This document shows positions 8,467-16,037 of a stretch of 64,000 nt of DNA, piece after piece (the stretch's first letter is position 1; each line of letters begins with the position of its first letter). The position numbers and the translations under genes were made by a program. The DNA lies in NCBI GenBank assembly GCA_038528385.1, contig JBCBET010000009.1:62001-126000 (forward strand). Reading direction: 5' to 3'. Under the pieces are notes generated by a model that saw only the letters and a list, made by a program, of their open reading frames with translations, made no database searches and was not told where the DNA came from. Source of the stretch: Shimia_B sp038528385 (GTDB taxonomy: Bacteria > Pseudomonadota > Alphaproteobacteria > Rhodobacterales > Rhodobacteraceae).

Positions 8467-10124
8467 TGCCAGAGAGAAAGCTCGGCGCGCAGATCTCGCA
8501 CATGCTCGCGGCGCGGGGGGTGGAGGTCATCTTCGGCATCCCCGGCGTCCACAATCAGGAGCTCTACCGCGGGATCGAGGAGGCGGGCATCACCCATGTC
8601 CTCGCGCGCCACGAACAGGGCGCGGGCTTCATGGCCGATGGCTACGCGCGGGCGACGGGGATGCCGGGCATCTGCTACGTGATCACCGGGCCGGGCCTGA
8701 CGAATGCGCTGACGCCCTTGGGTCAGGCCTATTCGGACAGCGTGCCGGTGCTGGCGATTTCCTCGTGTCTGGATGAGACTGCGGCGACCCGCGGCCAGCT
8801 CCACCAGATGCGCGATCAGGCGGGCGCGGCGCGCGCCGTCTGCGACTGGTCGGAGGAGGCGCGGAGCGCGGAGGCGGCCTACGCCCTCATCGATCGCGCG
8901 TTCACGGAGTTCGAGACGTGCTGCCCAAGGCCCAAGCATCTCACGGTGCCCATCAAGCTGCTCGAGAGCGCGGCCCCCGAACCGCCGCGATCCCGCCTAT
9001 TCGTGAACCGAACGCAGGAAAGCGCGAAGCCGGGGTCGTTTATTGGCTTTGCGCTCAACACCGTCGGAAAGCCACTTAGGCAGACAACCGGCGCGCTCGA
9101 TGGCGTCGCCCGGCGGCTCCTAAGGGCAGAGCGGCCCGTCATCATCTTCGGCGGCGGTGCCGTCGCAGCAGGGGGAAGGAACGGTCCCGCACGACGGGTC
9201 CTGGAGCAGTCGAAAGCCGCGTCTTTCATGACCTATGCCGGGCGCGGCATCGCAGCCCCCGACGATCCGTTGACCTTTGGATCAAGCCTTGCACGGCCCG
9301 ATAGCGCCAAGATCCTCGATGCTGCGGATTTCGTGCTGATCATCGGGACCGATCTGTCGGAGGGCGATCTGTGGCGCAAAGAAGCGGGCTACCGGCCCGG
9401 CGCAGTGATCGTCAATATTGACCCCGAAGTGCTGTCAGACGGTCATCCGGAGGATCAGCGCATTCAGGCGGATGCGTTGCACTTCCTGGCCGATCTCGCC
9501 CATGCGCTGAAAGATGGAGAGCCGAATGCAAGCTGGAAGCCCGAGCTCGTCGCGGGCTACCGGGACCGCTGGCGCGCGCAAGTGGAGGCAGAGCGGCCCG
9601 GTATCATCGCCGTGGCCGACGCCCTGAAGGCCGCGTTGCCAGAGGCCACCATGATCTATTCCGACATGACCCAATTTGCCTACACGGCGAAAGAGATCTG
9701 GGACATGGATCGCCCCGGCCATTGGCACCACCCCACGGGCTTCGGAACGCTGGGCTACGCGCTGCCCGCGGCTATCGGAGGCGCGGTGGCGCGTAAGGGC
9801 AAGCCCACCATGGCCATCGCGGGCGATTACGGGTTTCAGTACACGCTGCAAGAGCTCGGGACGGCGGTGGAGCTCGGCCTGCCGCTTCCGATCTTTGTCT
9901 GGGACAACGGCAAGCTCCAGGAGATCGAGGAGAGCATGGTGGCCGCGCAGATCCCGCCCAATGCGGTCGTGGCGCGTAACCCGGACTTCCTCGCGCTGGC
10001 GCGGGCCTACGGCGCCCATGCCGCCGCGCCGAAAACGCTTGCCGAGATGCAGGAGGCGGTGCGCGCCGCGTTCGACGCAGGCGGCCCGACGCTCATCCAC
10101 GTGACGCCCCGCATCGCCGGGTGA
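8466..10124 (+). CDS. ThDP-dependent decarboxylase/synthase, AruI- or acetolactate synthase-like
   Basis: The 552-residue protein has the three domains of the ThDP enzyme family. The catalytic Glu50 lies in ARHEQGAGFMADGYARATG, the central FAD/ADP-like domain spans about 190-330, and the ThDP-binding motif starts at AGDYGFQ and ends in FVWDNGKLQEI. Rhodobacterales homologues are usually annotated 5-guanidino-2-oxopentanoate decarboxylase (arginine transaminase pathway); acetolactate synthase-like is the safer name. It starts inside the trkH stop. The middle third (about 8990-9560) uses rarer codons and is less GC-rich than the flanks. Confidence 0.8.
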   Translation: MPERKLGAQISHMLAARGVEVIFGIPGVHNQELYRGIEEAGITHVLARHEQGAGFMADGYARATGMPGICYVITGPGLTNALTPLGQAYSDSVPVLAISSCLDETAATRGQLHQMRDQAGAARAVCDWSEEARSAEAAYALIDRAFTEFETCCPRPKHLTVPIKLLESAAPEPPRSRLFVNRTQESAKPGSFIGFALNTVGKPLRQTTGALDGVARRLLRAERPVIIFGGGAVAAGGRNGPARRVLEQSKAASFMTYAGRGIAAPDDPLTFGSSLARPDSAKILDAADFVLIIGTDLSEGDLWRKEAGYRPGAVIVNIDPEVLSDGHPEDQRIQADALHFLADLAHALKDGEPNASWKPELVAGYRDRWRAQVEAERPGIIAVADALKAALPEATMIYSDMTQFAYTAKEIWDMDRPGHWHHPTGFGTLGYALPAAIGGAVARKGKPTMAIAGDYGFQYTLQELGTAVELGLPLPIFVWDNGKLQEIEESMVAAQIPPNAVVARNPDFLALARAYGAHAAAPKTLAEMQEAVRAAFDAGGPTLIHVTPRIAG

Positions 10125-10170
10125 GCCCGGCGCGCCTGCGGCTACGGACGGCGCGGCGCCGCCCCGTCTC

Positions 10171-11898
10171 CTACCAGCACTCCACCAGCACGGCGATATC
10201 TGCGGCGAGCGCGCTCAGCTCCACGGGGTCGAGGACCGCCGGGGCGGCGGCCTCTTCGATGGCCACACCCTCGAGGGCGAGCCGCGCGCGGATCGTCTCG
10301 GCGTCCACCGCCAGCCGCACCGTGGCGGGCAGCACCTGCCCCTCGCGCACCGGCGCGGGCCTGAGGAGGCCGAGCACCGCCCCGCCGCGGTCGAAGACCG
10401 GGCCGCCGCTGTCGCCCGGCTCGGCGCGCAGTTCGAGCCGCTTGACGCTCTCCTCGCCATCGAGCCCCTTCAGGTCCGCGAGCTGCCCAAGCGTCAGCGT
10501 GGGTGCGCCCAGATCGCCGCCATAGGAAAAGCCCGCCACCGCCACTTCGTCGCGCAGGCGCGGCACCGAGGGCTGGAAGGTGGCATAAGCGAGCGGCGTG
10601 ATGGCGCGTTTGGGCTTGAGGAGCGCGAGCCCCAGATCGACATCGGTGAAGACGACCTCGGCGTCGACGCCCGCGCCGATGCTCACCCGCTCGCAGGTGC
10701 CCAGGGTCTCCGCCGCGGTGAGTACGGTGCCCCGGTCGTCGACGAAAAAGCCCGTGGCGGCGCGCTGCGGCTGCCGGATGTCGAGCCCGGAGAGCAGGTC
10801 GAGCGACTGCGCCTCGTTCGGCGGGGAGAGCGCGGGGTCGAGCGTGCCGGGCAGCACGGTAAAGCTCGCCCGCACCTCGCTCAGCACCCTCGTGAGCCGG
10901 CGGTCATCGCCCGCGGGCCAGACGAGGATGAAGCCTTTCATCGCCCCGTCGGCATAGCGGACATCCACGGTGGTGTGGCGCGTGGCGTCGATGCCGGTGA
11001 TGGTGAAGCGGTCGCGCCCGAGCTCCCGCGGGCCCTGCGGGGGCACGATGTCGAGGGTCTGGAGCACGTTGTAGAGCCCCTGGAACCGCGCCCGCGGCCC
11101 GTCCTGGGAAATGAGCGAGAGCGCGATGCCCTCGGTCCCCGTCGCCTCGTAATGGACGAACGGCGCCTCGTATTCGGCAAAGGCGATCTGGTCCATGGGC
11201 ATGAGCATGGCGATGCCCGCCTCCGCCTCGACGACGCGGGCGAGGCCGAGACCGTCGAGGATGGAGTTGTAGCTTTCGATGAGGGCGGCGCGCTGCGCGG
11301 TGGTGAGGACGCCCGTGGGCTCGAACCCGTTGGCGATCTGCCAGTCGCCCATGGAGGCCCGCGTCCCGCGCCCGAAGAGGCCGTCGACCGTGGAATTATA
11401 GAACCCCTCCGCGGCGAGCGCTGTCTGGATAAGGCGCTTTTCATCGCGCGTGAGCAGCGCCTCGGCGGCGCGCGCCTCGCGCGGCGTCTCGTCCGCCGGA
11501 ACGGGGGCAGGTGCCCGAACGGACGGGGCCGCCGTGGGGAGGGCGGGGGCCACGATCCCGGGCCGCGTGAGGTCCGCGGCGCCGATGGGCCAGAACTGCC
11601 GCTGGAAGCGCCCGGCCTCCACGAGGTAGGCGTCCGAGGGAACGAGGCGCTGGGCCCGGAGCGCGGCGAGCCGCTGCTGGGCATCCGCGCGGGAATAGGG
11701 GCCGAGGGCGATCCCGTACCAACGGCCCGAAAGCTGGAAGCCCGCCACGTCGGGCAGCTGCGCCGCGTAGACGCGCACGCGGTCCTCGGCCTGTCTCAGG
11801 CTCGGCTGCGCCTCCACCTGGATCCACACCCGCTCCTGCGCCGCCGCCGCCAGGCAGGCCGCGAGCCAGAAGACCAGTCCCAGAAAACCCCGTCGCAT
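10171..11898 (-). CDS. Exported SPOR / peptidoglycan-binding / trypsin-like protein, probably inactive protease
   Basis: The 575-residue protein has a signal peptide (cleavage near AAAAQ, residue 20), a SPOR-like domain (about 22-95; WYGIALGPYSRADAQQRLAAL), a peptidoglycan-binding-type domain (about 150-215; AEGFYNSTVDGLFGRGTRASM), a middle domain of unknown type and a C-terminal trypsin-like domain (about 375-555). The Ser motif GDSGGPVF is intact and DLGLALLK could hold the Asp. The expected His motif (TNAHV-like) reads VLTAAETLGTC, so the catalytic His appears replaced by Glu. It may be a periplasmic scaffold at the wall. Divergent from glyQ. Confidence 0.8.
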   Translation of the reverse strand: MRRGFLGLVFWLAACLAAAAQERVWIQVEAQPSLRQAEDRVRVYAAQLPDVAGFQLSGRWYGIALGPYSRADAQQRLAALRAQRLVPSDAYLVEAGRFQRQFWPIGAADLTRPGIVAPALPTAAPSVRAPAPVPADETPREARAAEALLTRDEKRLIQTALAAEGFYNSTVDGLFGRGTRASMGDWQIANGFEPTGVLTTAQRAALIESYNSILDGLGLARVVEAEAGIAMLMPMDQIAFAEYEAPFVHYEATGTEGIALSLISQDGPRARFQGLYNVLQTLDIVPPQGPRELGRDRFTITGIDATRHTTVDVRYADGAMKGFILVWPAGDDRRLTRVLSEVRASFTVLPGTLDPALSPPNEAQSLDLLSGLDIRQPQRAATGFFVDDRGTVLTAAETLGTCERVSIGAGVDAEVVFTDVDLGLALLKPKRAITPLAYATFQPSVPRLRDEVAVAGFSYGGDLGAPTLTLGQLADLKGLDGEESVKRLELRAEPGDSGGPVFDRGGAVLGLLRPAPVREGQVLPATVRLAVDAETIRARLALEGVAIEEAAAPAVLDPVELSALAADIAVLVECW

Positions 11899-12050
11899 AT
11901 GTCGCGCGTCTCCTTAAATGCCCGGGCACCCTAGCAAACGCCGGGCGTGCTGCACTGCAAAAGCGCCAAGTGCGGCACCGGGCCTCGGCTATTCGGCCAC
12001 CTGTCACATGGAGGCTACAGCGCGCGCGCACGAGGCTGTCACAGGGATGA

Positions 12051-12078
12051 TACGGGTGAGATACGGGGGAGTTACGGG
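12051..12078 (+). repeat. Three 11-bp phased TACGGG repeats before the glyQ promoter
   Basis: TACGGG occurs at 12051, 12062 and 12073, exactly 11 bp apart, and ends six bases before the -35 hexamer at 12085. Two TGTCACA copies lie further upstream (12003, 12037). The one-turn spacing places all copies on the same helix face, as in sites for regulators that bind direct repeats. Confidence 0.6.
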
Positions 12079-12084
12079 GGCGCA

Positions 12085-12113
12085 TTGACGCTCTCGGGGG
12101 GCAGGGCTAGGGA
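12085..12113 (+). promoter_or_regulatory. Probable glyQ promoter
   Basis: TTGACG at 12085-12090 and TAGGGA at 12108-12113 are separated by 17 bases. This TTGACG-plus-weak -10 pattern is common in GC-rich alphaproteobacteria. The leader would be about 20-25 bases, with GGAGAG before the ATG at 12143. Confidence 0.55.
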
Positions 12114-12142
12114 GGCCCGGCCCGTGCCGGAGAGTGCCGCCC

Positions 12143-13072
12143 ATGCCCGCCCAAGACGCCCCGCGTTCGTTCCAGGAGATCATCCTCCGCCTCCAGACCT
12201 ATTGGGGCGCGCGGGGCTGCGCGGTGCTGCAACCCTACGACATGGAGGTGGGGGCGGGCACGTTTCACCCGGCCACCACGCTCCGCTCGCTGGGCACGCG
12301 GCCCTGGGCCGCGGCCTATGTGCAGCCCTCGCGGCGGCCCACCGATGGCCGCTACGGGGAAAACCCGAACCGCCTCCAGCACTATTATCAGTACCAGGTG
12401 CTCATCAAACCCTCGCCGCCCGACCTCCAGGAGCTCTATCTCGGCTCGCTCGAGGCCATCGGGATCGACATGGACATCCACGATATCCGCTTCGTGGAAG
12501 ACGACTGGGAGAGCCCCACGCTCGGGGCTTGGGGCCTCGGCTGGGAGGTCTGGTGCGACGGCATGGAGGTCTCGCAATACACCTATTTCCAGCAGGTGGG
12601 CGGACATGATTGCCGCCCCGTCTCGGGCGAGCTGACCTACGGGCTCGAGCGGCTGGCGATGTATGTGCTCGGCGCAGAGCACGTCATGGACATGCCCTAC
12701 AACAACCCCCAGGGGCCGATCCCGCTGACCTATGGCGACGTCTTCCGCCAGACGGAGGAGGAATACAGCCGCTGGAATTTCGACGTGGCCGATACCGAGA
12801 CGTTGCTTCAACACTTCAAGGATGCCGAGGCCGCCGTGGGCGCGATCCTCGACCAGCCCCACGAGGACCCCAAGACCGGCAAGCGCATCGTCATGGCGCA
12901 CCCTGCCTATGACCAGTGCATCAAGGCGTCCCACCTCTTCAACCTCCTAGACGCGCGCGGCGTGATCTCGGTAACCGAGCGGCAGAGCTACATCCTGCGC
13001 GTCCGCACGCTGGCCAAGCGCTGCGCCGACGCCTTCGTTCAGACCGAGGCCGGCGGTTGGGAGGCGGCGTGA
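12143..13072 (+). CDS. glyQ: Glycine-tRNA ligase alpha subunit
   Basis: The 309-residue class II synthetase catalytic subunit carries the family's hallmark sequences: TYWGARGCAVLQPYDMEVGAG near the N-terminus, RPTDGRYGENPNRLQHYYQ, and WEVWCDGMEVSQYTYFQQ. With GlyS it charges tRNA-Gly in an alpha2-beta2 enzyme. ATG 12143 is taken as start because GGAGAG lies eight bases upstream; a GTG nine bases earlier is possible. The gene is followed by a 180-base insert holding a palindromic repeat before the next gene of the operon. Confidence 0.96.
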   Translation: MPAQDAPRSFQEIILRLQTYWGARGCAVLQPYDMEVGAGTFHPATTLRSLGTRPWAAAYVQPSRRPTDGRYGENPNRLQHYYQYQVLIKPSPPDLQELYLGSLEAIGIDMDIHDIRFVEDDWESPTLGAWGLGWEVWCDGMEVSQYTYFQQVGGHDCRPVSGELTYGLERLAMYVLGAEHVMDMPYNNPQGPIPLTYGDVFRQTEEEYSRWNFDVADTETLLQHFKDAEAAVGAILDQPHEDPKTGKRIVMAHPAYDQCIKASHLFNLLDARGVISVTERQSYILRVRTLAKRCADAFVQTEAGGWEAA

Positions 13073-13092
13073 TGGCGGCCCAACGCACCCGG

Positions 13093-13135
13093 CGCGCCAG
13101 CGCCATACCCGGCCTCCCCCCCGGGAGGGCATACG
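13093..13135 (-). repeat. Dispersed palindromic repeat, copy A
   Basis: A palindromic, C/G-rich element lies in the glyQ downstream gap. ATACCC and GGGCAT form the arms around a CCTCCC-GGGAGG core. The 23 bases at 13113-13135 are identical, on the opposite strand, to 55819-55841 in the peptide-transporter operon, and similarity extends to about 43 bases. This marks a repeat family present at several places in the genome. Confidence 0.8.
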
Positions 13136-13252
13136 ATCGAGGACGCTGCGTTCGTCGCTCTGCGCGCCGTTCGCGCCCAGATGCCGCGCGCACTCCCACG
13201 GCCCTCCCGAGGTCGGGCCCGACGCCTTCGCGCCCATCCACCGAGGCGTGCC

Positions 13253-13765
13253 ATGGCCGGTAAGATCATCGCCGTGCTCCTCGCGCTCGTCACGCTCGGC
13301 GTGGGCGGCGGCGTCTACTATGCCCAGGTCTACGGCTTCTACTACGACGTGGAGGACGCGCGGGTGGAGCTTACGAGCCTTGCCTCGGGCGCGCCCGAAG
13401 CCATTCCCGCCGCAGACGTCGACGCCATCGACGCCGACAGCTCCCCCATCAGGTTCCGTGCCTGCTTCACCACCTCTCAGAGCCTCGAGGCGCTCGCCGC
13501 GACCTATGAGGTGTTCGAGGACGCCGAACCGCTCACCGCCCCCGGCTGGTTCGACTGCTTCGACGCCGAAGCCATCGGCGCAATGCTGCGCACGGGGGAG
13601 GCCGTGGCCTTCACCGGCACGCGCAACCTCGAATTCGGCATCGACCGGGTCGTGGCCGTCACCGCCGACGGGCAGGGCTTCGTCTGGCACCAGGTGAACG
13701 AATGCGGCGACCGGCTCTATGACGGCACGCCCGCGGGCGAGGATTGTCCCGAAAGGACGCAGTGA
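13253..13765 (+). CDS. Membrane-anchored hypothetical protein (DUF6446-like)
   Basis: The 170-residue protein has an uncleaved-looking N-terminal helix (KIIAVLLALVTLGVGGGVYYA) and an acidic periplasmic domain with four cysteines (RACFTT, WFDCFD, VNECGD, EDCPE) that could make two disulfides. Homologues sit between glyQ and glyS across Rhodobacterales, from memory as DUF6446, with no known function. Its stop directly abuts the glyS ATG, so the pair is translated together. A link to translation is therefore only positional. Confidence 0.75.
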   Translation: MAGKIIAVLLALVTLGVGGGVYYAQVYGFYYDVEDARVELTSLASGAPEAIPAADVDAIDADSSPIRFRACFTTSQSLEALAATYEVFEDAEPLTAPGWFDCFDAEAIGAMLRTGEAVAFTGTRNLEFGIDRVVAVTADGQGFVWHQVNECGDRLYDGTPAGEDCPERTQ

Positions 13766-15958
13766 ATGCCTGATCTCCTGATCGAACTCTTCTCCGAGGA
13801 AATCCCAGCGGGCATGCAGCCCCGCGCCGCCGCCGATCTCGAACGGCTCGTCTGCGAGGGGCTGGCGGGCGCCGGGCTCACCTTCGAGGCCGCCACGCAT
13901 TTCGCCACGCCGCGCCGCCTGGCGCTTTCGGTCACCGGGCTTCTGGCCGAGAGCCCCACGACGACCGAGGAGCGCAAAGGCCCCAAGGTCGGCGCGCCGG
14001 AAAAGGCCGTCGAGGGCTTCCTCCGCGGCGCGGGCGTCACGCGGGACGCCCTCGAGATCCGCGACATGGGCAAGGCACAGGTCTATTTCGCTGAGATCAC
14101 GAAGCCCGGCCGCCCCGCACCGGCCATCATCGCCGAGGTGCTGGAAAAGACCGTCCGCGCCTTCCCCTGGCCCAAATCCATGCGCTGGGGCACGGGGAAC
14201 CTCCGCTGGGTGCGGCCCCTGCAATCCATACTCTGCATCCTCGACGAGGCGGTCGTGCCTGTCACCGTGGACGGCTTCGAGGCGGGCGCGGAAACCGGCG
14301 GCCACCGCTTCATGGCGCCCGCACGGTTCACGGTGACCGATGTCGCGGATTACGAGGCGAAACTGCGCGCGGCCCATGTCATCCTCGATCCCGCCGAGCG
14401 TCAGCGCCTCATCGCGGAGGGTGCCGCGGCGGCGGCCCGGGCAGCCGGGCTCGAGGTCGTGGACGATCCGGGCCTTCTGGCCGAAGTGGCGGGCCTCGTG
14501 GAATGGCCCGTCGTGCTCATGGGCGATATCGGGGCGGACTTCCTCGATCTACCGCCCGAGGTGTTGCGGACCTCCATGAAGGAGCACCAGAAGTTCTTCT
14601 CCCTCCGCAATCCGGGGACCGGGCGGATCGAGAAATTCATCACCGTGGCCAATCGCGAGACGTCCGATCACGGCGCCACGATCCTCGCAGGCAACCAGAA
14701 GGTGCTCGCCGCGCGGCTGTCCGACGCGAAGTTCTTTTGGGAGAACGACCTGCGCGAGGCCAGGGCCGGGATGGGCGCGTGGCTCGAAAGCCTCGAGACC
14801 GTGACGTTTCACGCCAAGCTCGGCACCCAGGCCGAACGCATCGCCCGGATCGCGGCGCTGGCGCGCGAGCTTGCGCCCGTCGTGGGCGCCGACCCCGATC
14901 AGGCGGAGCAAGCCGCCAGGATCGCGAAGGCCGACCTCGCCTCCGAGATGGTCTACGAGTTCCCCGAACTCCAGGGCACCATGGGCCGCTACTACGCGCT
15001 CGAAGCGGGCCACGCGCCCGAGATAGCCAACGCCGCCCGAGACCACTACGCGCCGCTTGGCCCCTCTGACGCGGTGCCGAGCGAGCCGGTGAGCGTGGCC
15101 GTGTCGCTGGCCGAAAAGCTGGATATTCTTGCGGGCTTCTGGGCCATCGACGAAAAGCCCACGGGCTCGAAGGACCCCTACGCGCTCCGCCGCGCTGCGC
15201 TGGGCGTGATCCGCCTCCTGCTCGAAAACGCGGCGCGCCTGCACATCGACCGGCCCATGGATGCACAGGTTCTTCGCCACCAATCCGCGCAGATCGGCGA
15301 AGAAATCCCGCATACTCTCCTTAGACGAGTCGCCACGGACGGCTTCGTGAACCTCAGCGCAGACAAGCTATCGGAAGAGTTTGCAGGGCGAGCCTGGCTC
15401 TCCTTGGTCGTGCCGCACGATCCTGCGGTCTCCGATGACCTCCTGTCCTTCTTCCACCACCGCCTCAAGGTCTACCTCCGCGACCGGGGCATCCGGCACG
15501 ATGTCATCGACGCCTGCCTCGCCATGCCCCAGAGCGACGACCTCACCCTCCTCGTGAAACGCGCCACGGCGCTACAGGAGGTCATGAATACCGAGAACGG
15601 CGAGAACCTCGTGCAGGGGTTCAAGCGGGCCAACAACATCCTCTCCCAGGCAGAGGCTGCCGACGGCGTCGAATACTCCTACGGCGCGGACATGAAATTC
15701 GCCGAGGCCGAGGAGGAGCGCGCGCTCTTTGCCGCCCTCGAGGCCGCGGAGGCGCGGATCGCGCCCGCCATGGCGGCCGAGGATTTCGTCACCGCCATGG
15801 GCGCCATGGCCCACCTCCGCGCGCCCATCGATGCGTTCTTCGACGCCGTCAAGATCAACGCCGATGCCCAGACCGTGCGCCGCAACAGGCTCAACCTCCT
15901 CTCCCAGATCCGCAAGACCGTGGGGCAGGTGGCCGACCTGAGCCGGATCGAGGGCTGA
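13766..15958 (+). CDS. glyS: Glycine-tRNA ligase beta subunit
   Basis: The 730-residue partner of GlyQ binds and helps charge tRNA-Gly. The start (LLIELFSEEIPAGMQPRAA), the KSMRWG segment, the HQKFF segment and the helical C-terminal anticodon-binding (DALR-like) region match the family. The length is slightly above the enterobacterial form. The ATG directly follows the TGA of the preceding gene. A short stretch near 15300-15440 has less biased codons than its surroundings. Confidence 0.95.
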   Translation: MPDLLIELFSEEIPAGMQPRAAADLERLVCEGLAGAGLTFEAATHFATPRRLALSVTGLLAESPTTTEERKGPKVGAPEKAVEGFLRGAGVTRDALEIRDMGKAQVYFAEITKPGRPAPAIIAEVLEKTVRAFPWPKSMRWGTGNLRWVRPLQSILCILDEAVVPVTVDGFEAGAETGGHRFMAPARFTVTDVADYEAKLRAAHVILDPAERQRLIAEGAAAAARAAGLEVVDDPGLLAEVAGLVEWPVVLMGDIGADFLDLPPEVLRTSMKEHQKFFSLRNPGTGRIEKFITVANRETSDHGATILAGNQKVLAARLSDAKFFWENDLREARAGMGAWLESLETVTFHAKLGTQAERIARIAALARELAPVVGADPDQAEQAARIAKADLASEMVYEFPELQGTMGRYYALEAGHAPEIANAARDHYAPLGPSDAVPSEPVSVAVSLAEKLDILAGFWAIDEKPTGSKDPYALRRAALGVIRLLLENAARLHIDRPMDAQVLRHQSAQIGEEIPHTLLRRVATDGFVNLSADKLSEEFAGRAWLSLVVPHDPAVSDDLLSFFHHRLKVYLRDRGIRHDVIDACLAMPQSDDLTLLVKRATALQEVMNTENGENLVQGFKRANNILSQAEAADGVEYSYGADMKFAEAEEERALFAALEAAEARIAPAMAAEDFVTAMGAMAHLRAPIDAFFDAVKINADAQTVRRNRLNLLSQIRKTVGQVADLSRIEG

Positions 15959-16037
15959 ACCCGCCCGACCGCCCGCGTCGCCGCTGCCCTTGCTTTGGCG
16001 CGCCCAAGGCGTAATCTGCCCGGGAAGGGATGCCGCA

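Noticed and set aside
15290..15450. A foreign insertion within glyS
   Set aside because: Codon bias is lower here, but the protein sequence continues as normal GlyS with no extra length that I can define.
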